Source: Platanthera guangdongensis
Taxonomy: Eukaryota; Streptophyta; Magnoliopsida; Asparagales; Orchidaceae
Reading direction: 5' to 3'
Length of the DNA stretch: 64,000 nt
NCBI GenBank assembly: GCA_039583875.1
Contig: CM077162.1
Span: forward strand, 168,597,220-168,661,219
Position numbers and translations under genes: made by a program. Below are positions 43,135-54,420 of the stretch, in pieces. How positions within the stretch are numbered: the first letter of the stretch is position 1; each line of letters begins with the position of its first letter. The notes beneath the pieces were generated by a model, which had not been told where the DNA came from, did no database searches, and worked only from the letters and a program-made list of their open reading frames with translations.

Positions 43135-46100
43135 TTACTCCTTTTCTTTGCTCTTTATAAGTTTAATTTCTCTATTTGGATTAAGAGCTTCCTTCTTTGA
43201 TCTTCTGTCATCAGCTGCACCTAGAGATGTTTGTTGTTTAGGCCTTGGCACTACAGCTTCAGGGTGCAGCTCCATGTATCTTTCAGAATCAAAAAACTTA
43301 CTGGAGGAGTATCTTTCCAGTTCCTTTTTCCTTTGATCAGATAAAGTAATAATGCTGGAGGTGTCTTTGCCTTGCTCTCTGGCTTTCTTGATATGGTCCA
43401 GAGCAGCTAACTCTTTCATCTTGGCTATCCAGGAAGTTGGGTTGTTCTCTGGATCCTCAAAAGGTACTAGAGGCTCATATATATTAGAGGGATTTTCTAG
43501 AGGAGCTCTGGAGGAGACTAATTCTTTCAGTTTGTAGGGAAATGGTCCTGAAGTAGTATCAGATAGACCTGGTCCTTCCCTTGAGTATGGGTGCTGTCTG
43601 GAATAACCTTTTGAATAGATTTGAAGTTCTCTTTGGTTGCCTCTGTAGTTTCCTCTCCTTGAATGATAGCCTCTGGATTGGCTTCCCCTATATTGAGATC
43701 TTCCTTGAGGCTGATAGGGGGTTTGACTTCTGGCAGAGGGATGAACAATAGAGCTACCACTTGCACCTGCACCAGGTGAAGGAGGAGAAGGAGGAGGATG
43801 ATGGAACTGAGAGGAACCTTTCTCATACTTCCTCTTCTTCTTCATAGCCTTTACTTGATTCTTGGAATTTTGCATCCAGTGTTCTGTAATAGGGCAGTCA
43901 TGCAAAATATAGTAGGGAATGTTATTAGTATCTTTGACTTTAGCTGGAGGAACTCTTTTCATTGCCTTACTTCTTGCTTTTCTTTTCCTTGCTATAGTGG
44001 CTGAGGAATCATCAGAATCAGTTCTGAACTGATCACTTTGAGAGCTTTGTTCATCATATAAAGCATCAATCTTTTTCATATAATCTTTCTATTGTTGGGT
44101 TGGAGCAGAGGAAACAGTAGAGACAGCAGTTGTGGCAGCAACAGTAGATACAACAGCAACTGGGGTAGCAGCAGATACAGATAAAACACTTTCAGATACA
44201 GGAACATCAGTAGGGGCAACATCAGCAGTTTCAAAAACAATACTTTCAGATACAGTAGGTTCAGTAATAACAACATCATCAGTAATGACAGTAGGCTCAA
44301 GATCAAATGCCTCTGTCATAAGTATATCCTTAGAGATTAAATCATCATAATTGTTAGCAATATCAACAATATCAGCAGCAGCAATAGAAACAACAATATT
44401 ATTGTTAGTAGGAGTAGCAGCAGTAAGATCAATGGAAACAGAAGGCTCAGCAATATCAGAACTATCAAAAACAGCAACATTTGCAGCAGTAGAAGCAGCA
44501 TCAGTACTTTCAACATCAACAGAAATAGCAGGGGCAGCAGCAGAAAGGGACTGTATAAAAGAATTAATGAGACTGGTGTCACAACTGGAAAAAGGCACAA
44601 TGGCCTTGGAGAGATCTTCTGATGGCTGGACTTCCGTGATTTCTGGAAGACAGCTGAAATATATATAATCAAACTCTGATAAAAGGGACCTGAGGTCCAC
44701 TGAGAAAACTGTAACCTGTGGTGTTGAGGCTGGAGCTTGAGTTGAAGAGACAGAAACTTGAATTGAGGAAATAGCAGCAGCAGGGACTGAAGAAATGACA
44801 GCAGCAGGTAATCTAACATCTTCATGAGGCATCTCCCCCTGCCTAGATTCAGAGATAGCTGGATCAAGGCACCCAAAGGAAGGGATTGCCTGAGGAATGA
44901 GAGAAGATAGCCTGGAAGAAAGGGCTGCAACTGACTGTAGAAGTTGAGCCAAGGAGGTCTCCAACAAGAGTGAGAGCCTGGGAGCTATCAGCTCATACAG
45001 TCTGTCTGCTAAGGCTGGAATATCTACATGCTCAGTAGGGACTGGAGCAGAGGTATAGAAAGATGGTGGAGTAGTTGGAGATGTTGGAGGAGAGCTGGTG
45101 TATGGGGGAAAGGAAGGTTGAGGTGTGGGGATTGTTGAAATGGAAGAAAGGGGAATGGAGATAGAAGGTGTGAAGGAGGGTTGAGCAATGATGTCTTGCA
45201 GTAGCTGTTGATAAGATGTGTATGAGGAGGGTAGATCAGGAGGGGATGAAGGTGAATCATCCATAAAGTAATCATCTAGCAGATTGAAGGATGGAATGTT
45301 GGATGATGTGTCAAGATCTGGTTGAGGGTAGTGATGTAGAGGATGAAATAGTTCTTCTGTTTGAGGTGGAGGTGGAGAAATTGAAGTTGGAGATGGCGTG
45401 GAAATAATGATTGTGGATTAAATTTGAATGGTGTAGGTGACTGGTGGAGATGAAATAAGAGGTGGAGGAGGAGGAGAAGCAGCAGGCAAGTCTTCTACAG
45501 GGGCAGAGACTTGAGGGGAAGAGACTGTAACAGTCCTTGTGCCTGAAGTTGCAGCTGCAGATGGCCTGCTGGGCTTCACAATCTGTATGTCCCACTTGCC
45601 AAACAGGGCACAGGAGAGCCTCTTGGAGGCATTGATGTGCATCCCATTTGATACAAGCAGGGCAGGACATCTGTTTTTGAGAAACAACCCTAGTATCCTT
45701 CCATAATTCACAAAGTTCTTATTTAGCTTCTTCTTAATCAGATCAAAGAAAATCTCTCCCCAGTGTAACTGTTTCTTATCCACTAAAGCACCCATCAAGC
45801 ACAACTGATACCTGGAGATGGTATCATGGGCTGAATGCTTGGCCAAAAGAACTTTTCCCACAACATCAGCTAAAAACCTGTACTCAACAGCCAAATTCTT
45901 TTTCAACAGCTTGCTAGGGTTTGCATCAGAATGACCCATTCTATCAAGCATAGTAGAAAATTCTTCTCCAGACATTTCAAGAGAATCTCTTCCAGAATTT
46001 AATTGAAAAACCTCTGTCAGAATAGTAGGTGTTAGAGGTACCTGGGTTCCAGAATTGATCCAACAACTGTGTTTTGATCCTGGTTGTGGGCAGTATACAC

Positions 46101-46283
46101 CCACTCCTTGATTTCATCAGCAGGCAACTTGATTCTGGTGGACATGATAGTAACTAATTTTTGCTCCTTGAAAAGTTCTAGAATGTCTTGGAAAACCTGA
46201 TCACTGGTGCTGAAAAAGTCCATATCTATATCAAATCTTGCATCAAATTTCATGGCGGCCAGAACGGCGACGGAGACGGCCAT
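43135..46283 (-). pseudogene. Copia-F env-like / additional ORF (one frameshift, two stops)
   Basis: Starts at ATG 46283 (MAVSVAVLAAMKFDARFD), shifts frame near 46040, then one frame continues to 43135 with stops at 45418-45420 and 44089-44091; about 1050 codons in all. The N-terminal domain is homologous to copia-1's: LADVVGKVLLAK, HD, and NYGRILGLFLK. The middle is Pro/Ser/Thr-rich (44090-45420) with long Ala-Ala-Thr stretches. The C-terminal part has two strong basic clusters, ARKRKARSKAMKR (about 43950-43990) and MKKKRKYEKG (about 43830), suited to nuclear import, and an Arg/Gly/Tyr-rich stretch (about 43570-43720). The first residues are hydrophobic but short, and I see no convincing transmembrane segment or cleavage site. 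Confidence 0.82.
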
Positions 46284-46346
46284 GGTTTCCTGCAAAATAT
46301 AACCAACCAAACGACCAAGTGTAGAGAGGTTTGGAGGGAAAGAGAA

Positions 46347-46355
46347 AATTTATAG
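46347..46355 (-). promoter_or_regulatory. Putative TATA box of the copia-F env-like gene
   Basis: CTATAAATT on the minus strand, about 65 bp upstream of ATG 46283 and just downstream of the box array at 46420-46690. This is the same order as in copia-1 (array, TATA 2465, ATG 2570). Confidence 0.55.
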
Positions 46356-46419
46356 AGAGATTGGAAGCGCAAAAGGAGAATGACGGCCGAAAAATGAATT
46401 TTATATTAGGGTTCGACGC

Positions 46420-46690
46420 AGAAAAGGAAAGATCGTTGAACTCAGTTCGACGATCTGGGCTTCTAAAGGAATCTGAAAGGTCTTCAATATCGTCGATCTT
46501 CGTTCGATGATATTTGAGAGCGTCGAGCTCCATTCGACGATAGTTCAGAAAATAAAATCGTCGAGCGTCGTTTGATGATCGTTGACCTGGAGAGATAGTT
46601 GAGCACTATCTGAGAAGCGCTGAACTCTGGTCGACGATTTCGAAAAGCGTCGATCTCCGTTCGACGATCTGGGGGAAAATTGTCGAGTGC
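46420..46690 (-). repeat. TCGTCGAACT-type box array upstream of copia-F env-like gene
   Basis: At least a dozen TCGACGAT / ATCGTCGA boxes, e.g. GTTCGACGATCTGG, GTCGATCTTCGTTCGATGAT and CGTCGAGCTCCATTCGACGA, at steps of about 18-25 bp. They lie exactly between the RNase H stop and the env-like TATA box and match the LTR boxes of the same element. Confidence 0.9.
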
Positions 46691-46780
46691 AGTTCAGAGA
46701 CCAGAAACACTCTATACACTAGAAAAATCAAGATGTTTGCCTAGTCTTGGTCAATTTTTAGAGTTTCAAAATCTTTGAAC

Positions 46781-48375
46781 TTATTTTAGACTTCCTCCAT
46801 CTAACATTCCTAACTGATTTATGAAGAATGTGTGTTTCTTTTCATCAAAGGGTTTGGTGAAAATATCTCCCCTTTGCAAATCAGTTGGGATATATTGAAG
46901 TTCAATTTTGTTCTTCTTAACATTATCCCTTAAAAAGTGATGCCTAATTTCTATGTGTTTTGTCCTACTATGGAGGACTGGATTTTGAGCTATAGAAATA
47001 GCACTGGTATTATCACAAAAGATTTTAGACTTCTCTAAGTTATAGCCATAGTCTAGGAGTTGGTTTTGAATCCACAATATTTGTGAACAACAACTACCTG
47101 CAGCCATATATTCAGCTTCAGCAGTTGAAGTTGACACAGATGTTTGTTTCTTGCAAAACCAAGAGACAAGTCTGTCACCAAGAAACTGACAAGTTCCACT
47201 GGTGCTTTTTCTGTCAATTCTGCATCCAGCATAATCAGCATCAGAAAATCCAGTTAAGTCAAATGATGAATCTTTTGGATACCAGAGACCTAGATTTGGA
47301 CAACTTTTAACATACCTGAGAATCCTTTTTACTAATGTTAGGTGTGACTCTATAGCGCTCACTTAGAATCTAGCACAGATGCATGTAGCAAACATTATGT
47401 CAGGTCTACTTGCTGTAAGGTACAATAAAGAGCCAATCATTTCTCTATATGTTGTCTGATCAACAGGTTTCCCATGTTTATCAGCATCCAATACAGCATT
47501 AGTAGGCATAGGTGTTTTCATGCAAGATGCTTCATACATACCAAATTTCTTAACCAATTCATTTGCATACTTGGTTTGAGAAATAAAGATGCCTTCAGCA
47601 TGTTGTTTGACTTGCAATCCTAGAAAGAAGGATAGCTCACCCATGCTACTCATTTCAAATTTAGAATGCATTAGGTTGGAAAACCTTCTGCATAAATTTG
47701 AATCAGTAGATCCAAAGATAATATCATCTACATAAATCTGTACTAGTAGGGTATGGGACTTATGGGTTCTAATAAAAAGAGTTTGGTCTACTCTACCCCT
47801 TATAAATTCATTTTTCAGGAGAAAGCATGCTAGGGACTCATACCATGCTCTAGGAGCTTGCTTGAGACCATATAATGCTTTTTCGGCTTAAAAATATAGT
47901 CAGGATGGCTTGGAGAGATAAAACCTGGAGGTTGTCTGACATAGACTTCTTCTTTGATGTCTCCATTGAGAAATGCACTCTTTACATCCATCTGGTATAC
48001 TTTGAATCCTTTGTGTGCTGCATATGCTAAGAAGATTCTAATAGCCTCCAATCTTGCAACTGGTGCAAAAGTTTGGTCATAATCTATGCCTTCTTCTTGG
48101 GAGTACCCTTGAGCAACTAGCCTTGCCTTGTTCCTTACAATTACTCCTTGATCATCTAATTTGTTTCTGAACACCCACTTTGTTCCAATAATGGAGTGAT
48201 CCTTAGGCCTTGGTACTAGTTTACAAACTTTGTTCCTTTCAAATTGATGCAACTCTTCTTGCATTGCAATGATCCAGTGTGGATCTTGCTCTGCATCTTG
48301 AATGGATTGAGATTTAATTTGAGATAGGAAGCAAGTGTGCAACATGTTTTGGTTGACCTGATTTCTGGTTTGCAC
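46781..48375 (-). pseudogene. Copia-F reverse transcriptase and RNase H
   Basis: RT begins at 48375 ([18 protein letters not shown], then [17 protein letters not shown] and [20 protein letters not shown]), shifts frame near 47890, and the catalytic [14 protein letters not shown] can be read at about 47712-47755. It resumes at 47671 ([14 protein letters not shown]) up to a TAA at 47363. RNase H follows in 47362-46781 with FSDADYAGCRIDRKSTSGTCQF, STAEAEYMAAGSC, FCDNTSAI and [12 protein letters not shown]. All catalytic motifs survive; at least one shift and one stop inactivate it. Confidence 0.9.
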
Positions 48376-48480
48376 ACCAGCTGAGATGTCTCCAATTACT
48401 TGGGAAATTGGATGGTCTCTTGATGTTACTAAATCAACAGGGGGTGTTGATTGTTCACCAACCTGTGTTGTTGTTTCCTC

Positions 48481-49350
48481 CTATGGTACAACAACTGGCT
48501 CTTCAAGTTGTTTCTCTTCAATATGTTGAATGCTTTCTTCATCTTCACTGCTTTCCTCTTTTTGAATAATCTGTAACCTATTCAAATCTTCAGCAAGAGA
48601 ATGTACCTGCAAAGGTTCTATGGTAGAAGTGTTCTTCTCCTTGAAAGACATGTTAGATTCATCAAAAGATATGTGAACAGATTCTTCAATTTTAAGAGAT
48701 GATTTATTATAAACCCTATAAGCCTTACTGATCATGGAGTATCCCAGAAACACTCCTTCATCAGATTTAGCTTGAAATTTTGCTAAATACTTCATGTCAT
48801 TATTGTGTATGTAGAAAATACAACCAAAAATTCTAAAATAATCTATTTTAGGTTTCTTCCCTTTGAGTAATTCATAGGGAGTCTTGCCCTTCAGTTTTTG
48901 TATTAAACTTTTGTTCAGCACATAGTTGGAGGTGTTCACTGCCTCTGCCCAAAAGGATAGAGGAAGGTGAACATCTGACAACAATGTAGTGGCAGATTCA
49001 ATAAGGGTTCTATTTTTCCTTTCAGCTATCCCATTTTGTTGAGGAGTTCTAGGAGCTGAGAAAGTATGTCTGATCCCTTCACTCTGACAGAACTCTTGCA
49101 TAAGAAGAGAATCAAACTCTATCCCATGATCACTTCTGATCAGGGGAATGTGAGTATTGAACTCAGTCTGTATGCATTTGAGAAACTCTATCAAACACTT
49201 AAAGTTATCAGACTTCTTCCTTAGAAAGAACAACCATGTGAATCTAGAGAAGTCATCTACAACTACTAAAGTGTAAGATTTCCCTCCTAAGCTTTGTACT
49301 GTAATGGGTCCAAAAGATCCATGTGTAACAGATACAAAATCCTAGGTGAA
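48481..49350 (-). pseudogene. Copia-F integrase
   Basis: The frame 49330-48481 includes LVVVDDFSRFTWLFF (first catalytic Asp region), PLIRSDHGIEF (second Asp) and PQQNGIAERKNRTL (Glu), then FWAEAVNTSNYVLN, GKTPYELLKGKKP, FRIFGC and [16 protein letters not shown], the copia GKGY-like C-terminal module. A shift near 49320 separates it from LLHMDL upstream, and the TAG/TAA at 48481 precedes the RT frame. The integrase zinc region lies further right (about 49360-49450: CRACQLGK-like residues), decayed. Confidence 0.87.
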
Positions 49351-49514
49351 TCACTCTTATTAAGTGACTTGAAACTATTTTTAGTTTGCTTACCTAATTG
49401 ACAAGCCCTGCAGAGTCTTTCCTTTTTGTAGGAGCCAGAAGGTAGTCCTCTAACAAGGTTGTCCTTGGATAGCCTAGCAATGGTTCTAAGGTTTATATGT
49501 CCTAATCTCTTATG

Positions 49515-49910
49515 TCATAAAACATTAGGACTACAAACAGAATTAAACAGGCAAATATCTACTTCTGTTGAAAGAAAATCTACTAAATAGATATTACCTT
49601 TCCTTTTACCTGTCAACACAGTTATGTTGTCCTCTGACTTGATCTTGCATAAGACTTTGCTGAAAGTCACCTGGTAGCCTTCATCACATAGCTGACTAAT
49701 GCTGATCAAATTGTGCTTCAGTCCTTCCACATAGGCTACCTTCTTGAATGTTACTGTGCCAATTTGAACTGCACCATATCCTTTTGTTTTTCCAAAGTTT
49801 GAATCACCAAATATGACTTTGGGTCCAAGCTTGGCTCTAAAGGATGTGAGATTGTCCTTTTTTCCTGTCATGTGCTTTGAGCACCCACTATCCAATTACC
49901 ATTGCTGGTT
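49515..49910 (-). pseudogene. Copia-F protease and pre-integrase region
   Basis: WxLDSGCSKHMTG: the catalytic DSG is intact, but the codon before Leu-Asp is TAA (near 49898), where the family has a Tyr or similar. It continues VIFGDSNFGKTKGYGAVQIG, NLISISQLCDEGYQVTF and GKRKGNIYLVDF, typical of copia protease and the GAG-pre-integrase domain. The frame closes at a stop at 49515. It would cut the polyprotein in the particle. Confidence 0.87.
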
Positions 49911-50149
49911 TGATGTTGGATAGATCTTCACCTGTACATAAAATAATTCACTTGTTTTTGACCCAGTTTACCTTGGGCCTAGGTTGATAACCTTTAAACT
50001 CAGAAATAAATGACATCCCTGGTTGACTCTTATAACCTTTAGGATGATATCTCCTTGGAGGTATTATCCATTCAGTATAAGGGTTAAAGCTTTGGCATGA
50101 AGGACCCCTAGGATTGGATTTTGATTTACCCTTGAAAGAATTTCCAAAG

Positions 50150-50335
50150 CTCTGATCTCTGTTCGACGATCGTTGATCTGCGTTCGATGATCTTGGGTCA
50201 GATCATCGAGCTCCGTTCGACGGTCGACTATGGTAGAGTTCAGGAATTAGAGATCGTCGACCTGAGTTCGACGATTTTACCTGAGATTGTCGATCTGCGT
50301 TCAGCGATCGTCTAGCTCCATTCGACGATTTCTGC
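50150..50335 (-). repeat. TCGTCGA box array inside the gag-protease coding linker of copia-F
   Basis: About ten boxes (ATCGTCGAACGCAG, TCGTCGAACTCAGGTCG and similar) lie between gag and protease. Read in the minus-strand frame that joins the flanking linker, they translate as repeated RSSN-type peptides (KSSNGARRSLNADRQS). One box has become a stop by CGA-to-TGA. No such array is expected here from descriptions of Sireviruses; in this family the boxes have spread to a third site. Confidence 0.8.
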
Positions 50336-50381
50336 TGGATCTTGGTTTTCTTAGGTAGATCAGAATTTTTCCTAGCTACCT

Positions 50382-51962
50382 CTACAACTCCCTTACTTTA
50401 TCAGAAATAAACTTAATTGGGGTTGTTAGAACTATAGGTTGGCTGGATGAAGCACCCAAGCACAGTGTACTATTGAATCTATAGTTTACTGTGCTTGTGA
50501 TGTCCATTAGCTTGATGCTTCTCCCATTAATGGATTCTTCAAGCTTTTTGGTCTCTGATAGCTCACTTTTCAGTGAAGCTATCTGCTCCCTACAGCACTC
50601 CAACTCCTCAGAGAGTTTGAGGTTTTCTGATTTTAAGGAACTGTGTTCAGATAATTGATTTCTGAGAGAGATAATTTCCTTCTCAGATTTTAATAAGTCT
50701 AAGCACAGTGCTTTAAATTCATACTTAAAGTGCTCAGAATTGAAATCAAATGAGTCTATTACCTGGTCTTCTTCAGGTTGAGTCTCTGAGTCTGACTCTG
50801 ACTCTTCTGCATCTGAATTATGTTGAGAGGCATTGATTGCCATCATGCAGAACTTCTTCTCTTCAGCATCATCTTCATCATCACTTGAGCTGGATGAAGC
50901 TTCTGATTCCTCTTCAGTCTCACTCCAAGATTCAGCAACAAATCCCTTCCTTGTGTGTTTGTTCTTGCTTGAGGAGGGTTTGCCATTGCTACTCTTCTTA
51001 AAGTCCTTATCTTTTCTTCTTTCTCTCTTATCCTTTCTGTCCTTGTTTTTGTTCTCTGGACAGTCAGGCATAATGTGGCCTGGTTTCCTGCAACCAAAGA
51101 AGACAATTTCTTTATTGTTTGACTTATCATACCTTGGCTTGTCATGCTCTTTGTATGATCTCTTCCTGAAGTCATTTCTGGCCATTTTGTAAAATCTTTT
51201 GGCCAGCAGACTAAGCAGCTCATCATTGTCTGTGACTTTGTCTTCAGGCTGATCTTCAGTGGCTTTGAAGGCTATTGTCTTTTCCTTTCTTGTGGCTGGT
51301 GAGGCAGCCTTCTGCTCTTCTTCTCTGTTTTTGATGAGCAGCTCATAAGACTTGAGCTTGCCCAAGAGAGCTTCTGTTATAATCTCATTGAGACTTCTGA
51401 CATCCTTGATTGGCCAGATCCTTGAGTCCCAAGTGCTTGGGAAGCACATTAGGATTTTATCATTTAGCTCTGCCAATGATATCTCCTCATCCAAAGTTTT
51501 CAGCTCATTGACTATAAGACTGAGTCTGTTGTACATATCTCCCACTGACTCAGCTTCTCCTATCTTAAAGTTCTCATATTGGGATATGAGGTGAGATCTT
51601 CTGTCCTTTCTTTCATCAGCAGATCCTGAGACTATTTCAGAGAGCTTATCCCAGATTTCCTTTGCTGAGTTGCATTCAGCTACCTTTTGGAATATGTCAT
51701 CATACATAGTCTGGGATAAGATGTTCATAGCCTTTGCATCTGCTACCTTCCACTTCTTGATCTCTGCATCTGTTCCTGAAGGAGGTGGAACAGCATTTGT
51801 ACTTGTGTTCTCTGGAGGTCTTGGACAAACTGTCAAAACAGAATTAAAAATGTCCTCATTAATAGAATTCATGTAGAGTCTAATCCTTGCCTTCCAAAGT
51901 GCAAACTTAGATAGATTGCACACTGGAGGTCTGGTGCTAGCATAATCTTTATTTTGGGCCAT
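50382..51962 (-). CDS. gag: Copia-F gag
   Basis: 526 open codons from ATG 51962 (MAQNKDYASTRPPVCNLSKFALWKARIRLYM), about 130 bp after the primer site. The copia gag core is at residues 20-230 (WKARIRLYMNSINEDIFN, DAKAMNILSQTMYDDIFQKV, AKEIWDKLSEI, MYNRLSLIVNELKTL, ILMCFPSTWDSRI). The zinc knuckle near residue 290 reads VFFGCRKPGHIMPDC: the first Cys of CX2C is Phe, so zinc binding is probably lost. After it come a Lys/Arg-rich stretch, an acidic Ser/Glu stretch and a coiled coil (about 420-490). The frame shifts just past the stop into the linker with the box array. A close homologue starts at 61112. Confidence 0.88.
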   Translation of the reverse strand: MAQNKDYASTRPPVCNLSKFALWKARIRLYMNSINEDIFNSVLTVCPRPPENTSTNAVPPPSGTDAEIKKWKVADAKAMNILSQTMYDDIFQKVAECNSAKEIWDKLSEIVSGSADERKDRRSHLISQYENFKIGEAESVGDMYNRLSLIVNELKTLDEEISLAELNDKILMCFPSTWDSRIWPIKDVRSLNEIITEALLGKLKSYELLIKNREEEQKAASPATRKEKTIAFKATEDQPEDKVTDNDELLSLLAKRFYKMARNDFRKRSYKEHDKPRYDKSNNKEIVFFGCRKPGHIMPDCPENKNKDRKDKRERRKDKDFKKSSNGKPSSSKNKHTRKGFVAESWSETEEESEASSSSSDDEDDAEEKKFCMMAINASQHNSDAEESESDSETQPEEDQVIDSFDFNSEHFKYEFKALCLDLLKSEKEIISLRNQLSEHSSLKSENLKLSEELECCREQIASLKSELSETKKLEESINGRSIKLMDITSTVNYRFNSTLCLGASSSQPIVLTTPIKFISDKVREL

Positions 51963-52093
51963 GATTTATAAGGAAATAATTCTAATAACAAAATCAAAAT
52001 AAGCAGATCTAACTAGGAATCTTTGGGTTCAGATGTTAGCCTGTGCAACCACTAAGGTGTGGTATGTTTAACCAACCTCGCTTTGATACCAAT

Positions 52094-53605
52094 TGAAAGT
52101 GCGAGTTAGATCTGATATACTCTAGAGGGGGGGGGGTGAATAGAGTATGGTGCTTGCTAAAAACTTTTACAATAGTTGTTGTATTCTAATGTGAACAGGG
52201 AAGCAAATAGTAAATCTAATCACAGAAACAATCTAATCACAGAGCAACCTAGTCACAAACCACAGCCAAAAATAGAAGAAAAACAAGCAACCAGAAGACA
52301 CAAGGAACTATAGTGGTTCCCCAATCAACCTGGGTACATCCACTCTTCTACCACCCTAGGTAGGAATCCACTGTAGGATGAGTTGATCAGGTGTCCTGGG
52401 CACCAATGAGCTTTTGATAAGGTGCTCAAAAACCAAACCGGATTTTTTGATCAGGCGTCTTGCCACCAATAAGCTTTTGATAAAGTGCTCAAAAAACACA
52501 CACAAACTTTTGAAGGGAGTTTGAAAAACCCTTTACAGAGGTGGGGATGAGAGAGTGATGGAAGTCTTCTCTTTCTCAAAGCAGTTGAGAAGACTATGTG
52601 GATATTGATGTTGTCAAAGCTCCCCCTGAGATCTGTAGTTGTTCAGGAAGTGAAGCTTTGCAGTAGGGTGATAGGCCTTCAGAAAATTGATCTCCAACAA
52701 TTGATGATTTCAGCAGCAACTGAAATGTGAGGTGTCTGGAGTCTTGAATGATGATGGCCTTGAACACTTGAATCAAAAGAGATCTGAAGATTTCAGATGG
52801 TTGATCTCTTTTAGTGATGGTGTTCTTGTATGAATTCTTGAGACAGAGAATGTCTACAACTCTCTTTCTTTCTATTGTGTGATTGTTGGTGTTGTGAAAG
52901 ATGTTGTTGCAGAAGAGGTTTTGCAGAGAATGAATATTTCAGAATATGTGTCTCTCCCTTGTTCTTCTTTTTCAGTTCTGAAAAATCTAATCTTTTATTC
53001 TCTTGATGTCTGAATGGAAAATGATCCTCTGTCAAGATAGTCGTTGGCCTGTCATAAATGTCTTCCTTAACTGTAATTATCTTCTGGAGGAAAGTCCAAT
53101 AAAAACATTCCTTGAAAATTCCTTGAAACTTTCTCCAGAATAAATGAAAAATGGCTACAAGATCTCTGAATTAAATGCTGACAGTAATTCCACAGTTGTC
53201 CAAATTTGAATCTTGAAAATCGTTGAACTCTTCAGAAAAACATCGAACTGAGCTCCACTATCGTCGAACTGAGCTCAGAGATTTGGACTTATACAGAAAC
53301 AGAGATCGTCGATCTGAGCTCAACTATCGTTGAACTGAGCTCAAAGATTGAGAACCAAACTGGAATCAAGATCGTCGAACTGAGCTCCAAGATCGTCGAA
53401 TGGAGTTCGATGACTTGTTGTACTGAGCTCGATGAAATTACTTAGTTTCCAGACTGAAAAAACTTGGTCTTGAGGGCAGCTTCCAAACCTAAGTACTAAC
53501 CCTTAGACTCAACTCTAATTGACCTTTAAATCAATACAATGAGGTCAAAACAAGTTTCCTAAGAGTCATAGTGATCCTGACCCAAATTAGTAATAGGGTG
53601 TTCCA
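52094..53605 (-). repeat. 5' LTR of copia-F, primer site at 52081-52093
   Basis: 1512 bp. The complement of ATTGGTATCAAAG next to its inner end is the tRNA-Met primer site. Compared with the 3' LTR, several box CpGs here have become TG or CA (for example CGTCGAACT to CGTTGAACT near 53335, TTCGACGAC to TTCGATGAC near 53408, GCTCGACG to GCTCGATG near 53430). Confidence 0.95.
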
Positions 53606-54420
53606 AGACAATATTTCAGTGGTATCATGTCCCTTTTTCCCTCACATCTAGATTGAACTTGAGGCATAGAGCGTGTCACCCTATTAATAATTCAATCTCT
53701 ATTTCAAGCATGACCATGTATTTCGCATTCTTATTCCATAACTTTTGTCTTATAGGAGGATAAATATATTTTATGTCCACACACAAACACCCAAATGATT
53801 CATAACGTACCCAATAACCACCATTATCATCAACCTTTCTCATGGAAAACTTTAGAATACATCAAAGTATGTTCTTCCTTATTTGATGAGTGTAATCAAT
53901 TCGGGTCAGAAAACCACAAACACAATTGTCACTTAAGATCTTCTTATGATACATTCATATGATACTCCATAAAGTAGTCTCGGGGTGGGTCTGTCTAGCA
54001 TAACTTATTCATAATAAGTACCCATGTATTGACTTGATATACAATATCATGAGCAGTGAGAATCGATCATCATTGAACCCACATACTAGTCTTAATGTAT
54101 CATCATCGCCCTAATTTTTAAGATGATAGCTCGATTAGGGACCATTTAAGAATGACGCTTATTCTGAATATAGACCCTCACATTCAAGTCACGTACTTAA
54201 ATTCCTATGGAAGCAAACTTTCTAAGGATATTTATTATATTAATTACTACATCAAAAATAAAAATAAATTGATAAAACAAAAGAACTTTCAGTTAATATA
54301 AAGGGAAATACATTGTACAATTCATCATATGAATACAGAACTGACAAATACAAAATCCATAACTCCCACTAAAGTTGATCAATTAGGTATCTAATACTCA
54401 TTTATCTAGTATTAAAATCA
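53606..54420. other. Flank of copia-F, probable LTR or tail of decayed copia-H
   Basis: No open frame of note. It lies downstream (minus sense) of copia-H RNase H remains and may be its 3' untranslated part and LTR. I see no terminal repeat or polypurine tract. Confidence 0.35.

Larger units (their letters stand above)
41460..53605 (-). mobile_element. Copia-F: full-length Sirevirus-type element with env-like gene, minus strand, inactive
   Basis: 12.15 kb with two LTRs of 1512 bp each (52094-53605 as 5', 41460-42971 as 3'), primer site (52081-52093), gag, protease, integrase, RT/RNase H, a box array with TATA, an env-like frame and a polypurine tract (42974-42988). Flanks are CAATA on the left and AGACAATA on the right; a 5-bp duplication is plausible but not clean. 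Each coding region carries stops or shifts except gag. Gene order and the env-like gene match copia-1. Confidence 0.95.

Noticed and set aside
43148..44668. Plus-strand ORFs opposite the copia-F env-like gene (e.g. 44132-44350, 44351-44668).
   Set aside because: They are antisense shadows of an Ala/Ser/Thr-rich low-complexity coding region on the minus strand.
44089..44930. Leu-rich 'membrane protein' frames in the copia-F env region (44076-44306, 44337-44930).
   Set aside because: Hydrophobic runs come from reading GCA/ACA repeats in the wrong frame; the homologous frame is the Ala/Thr-rich one.
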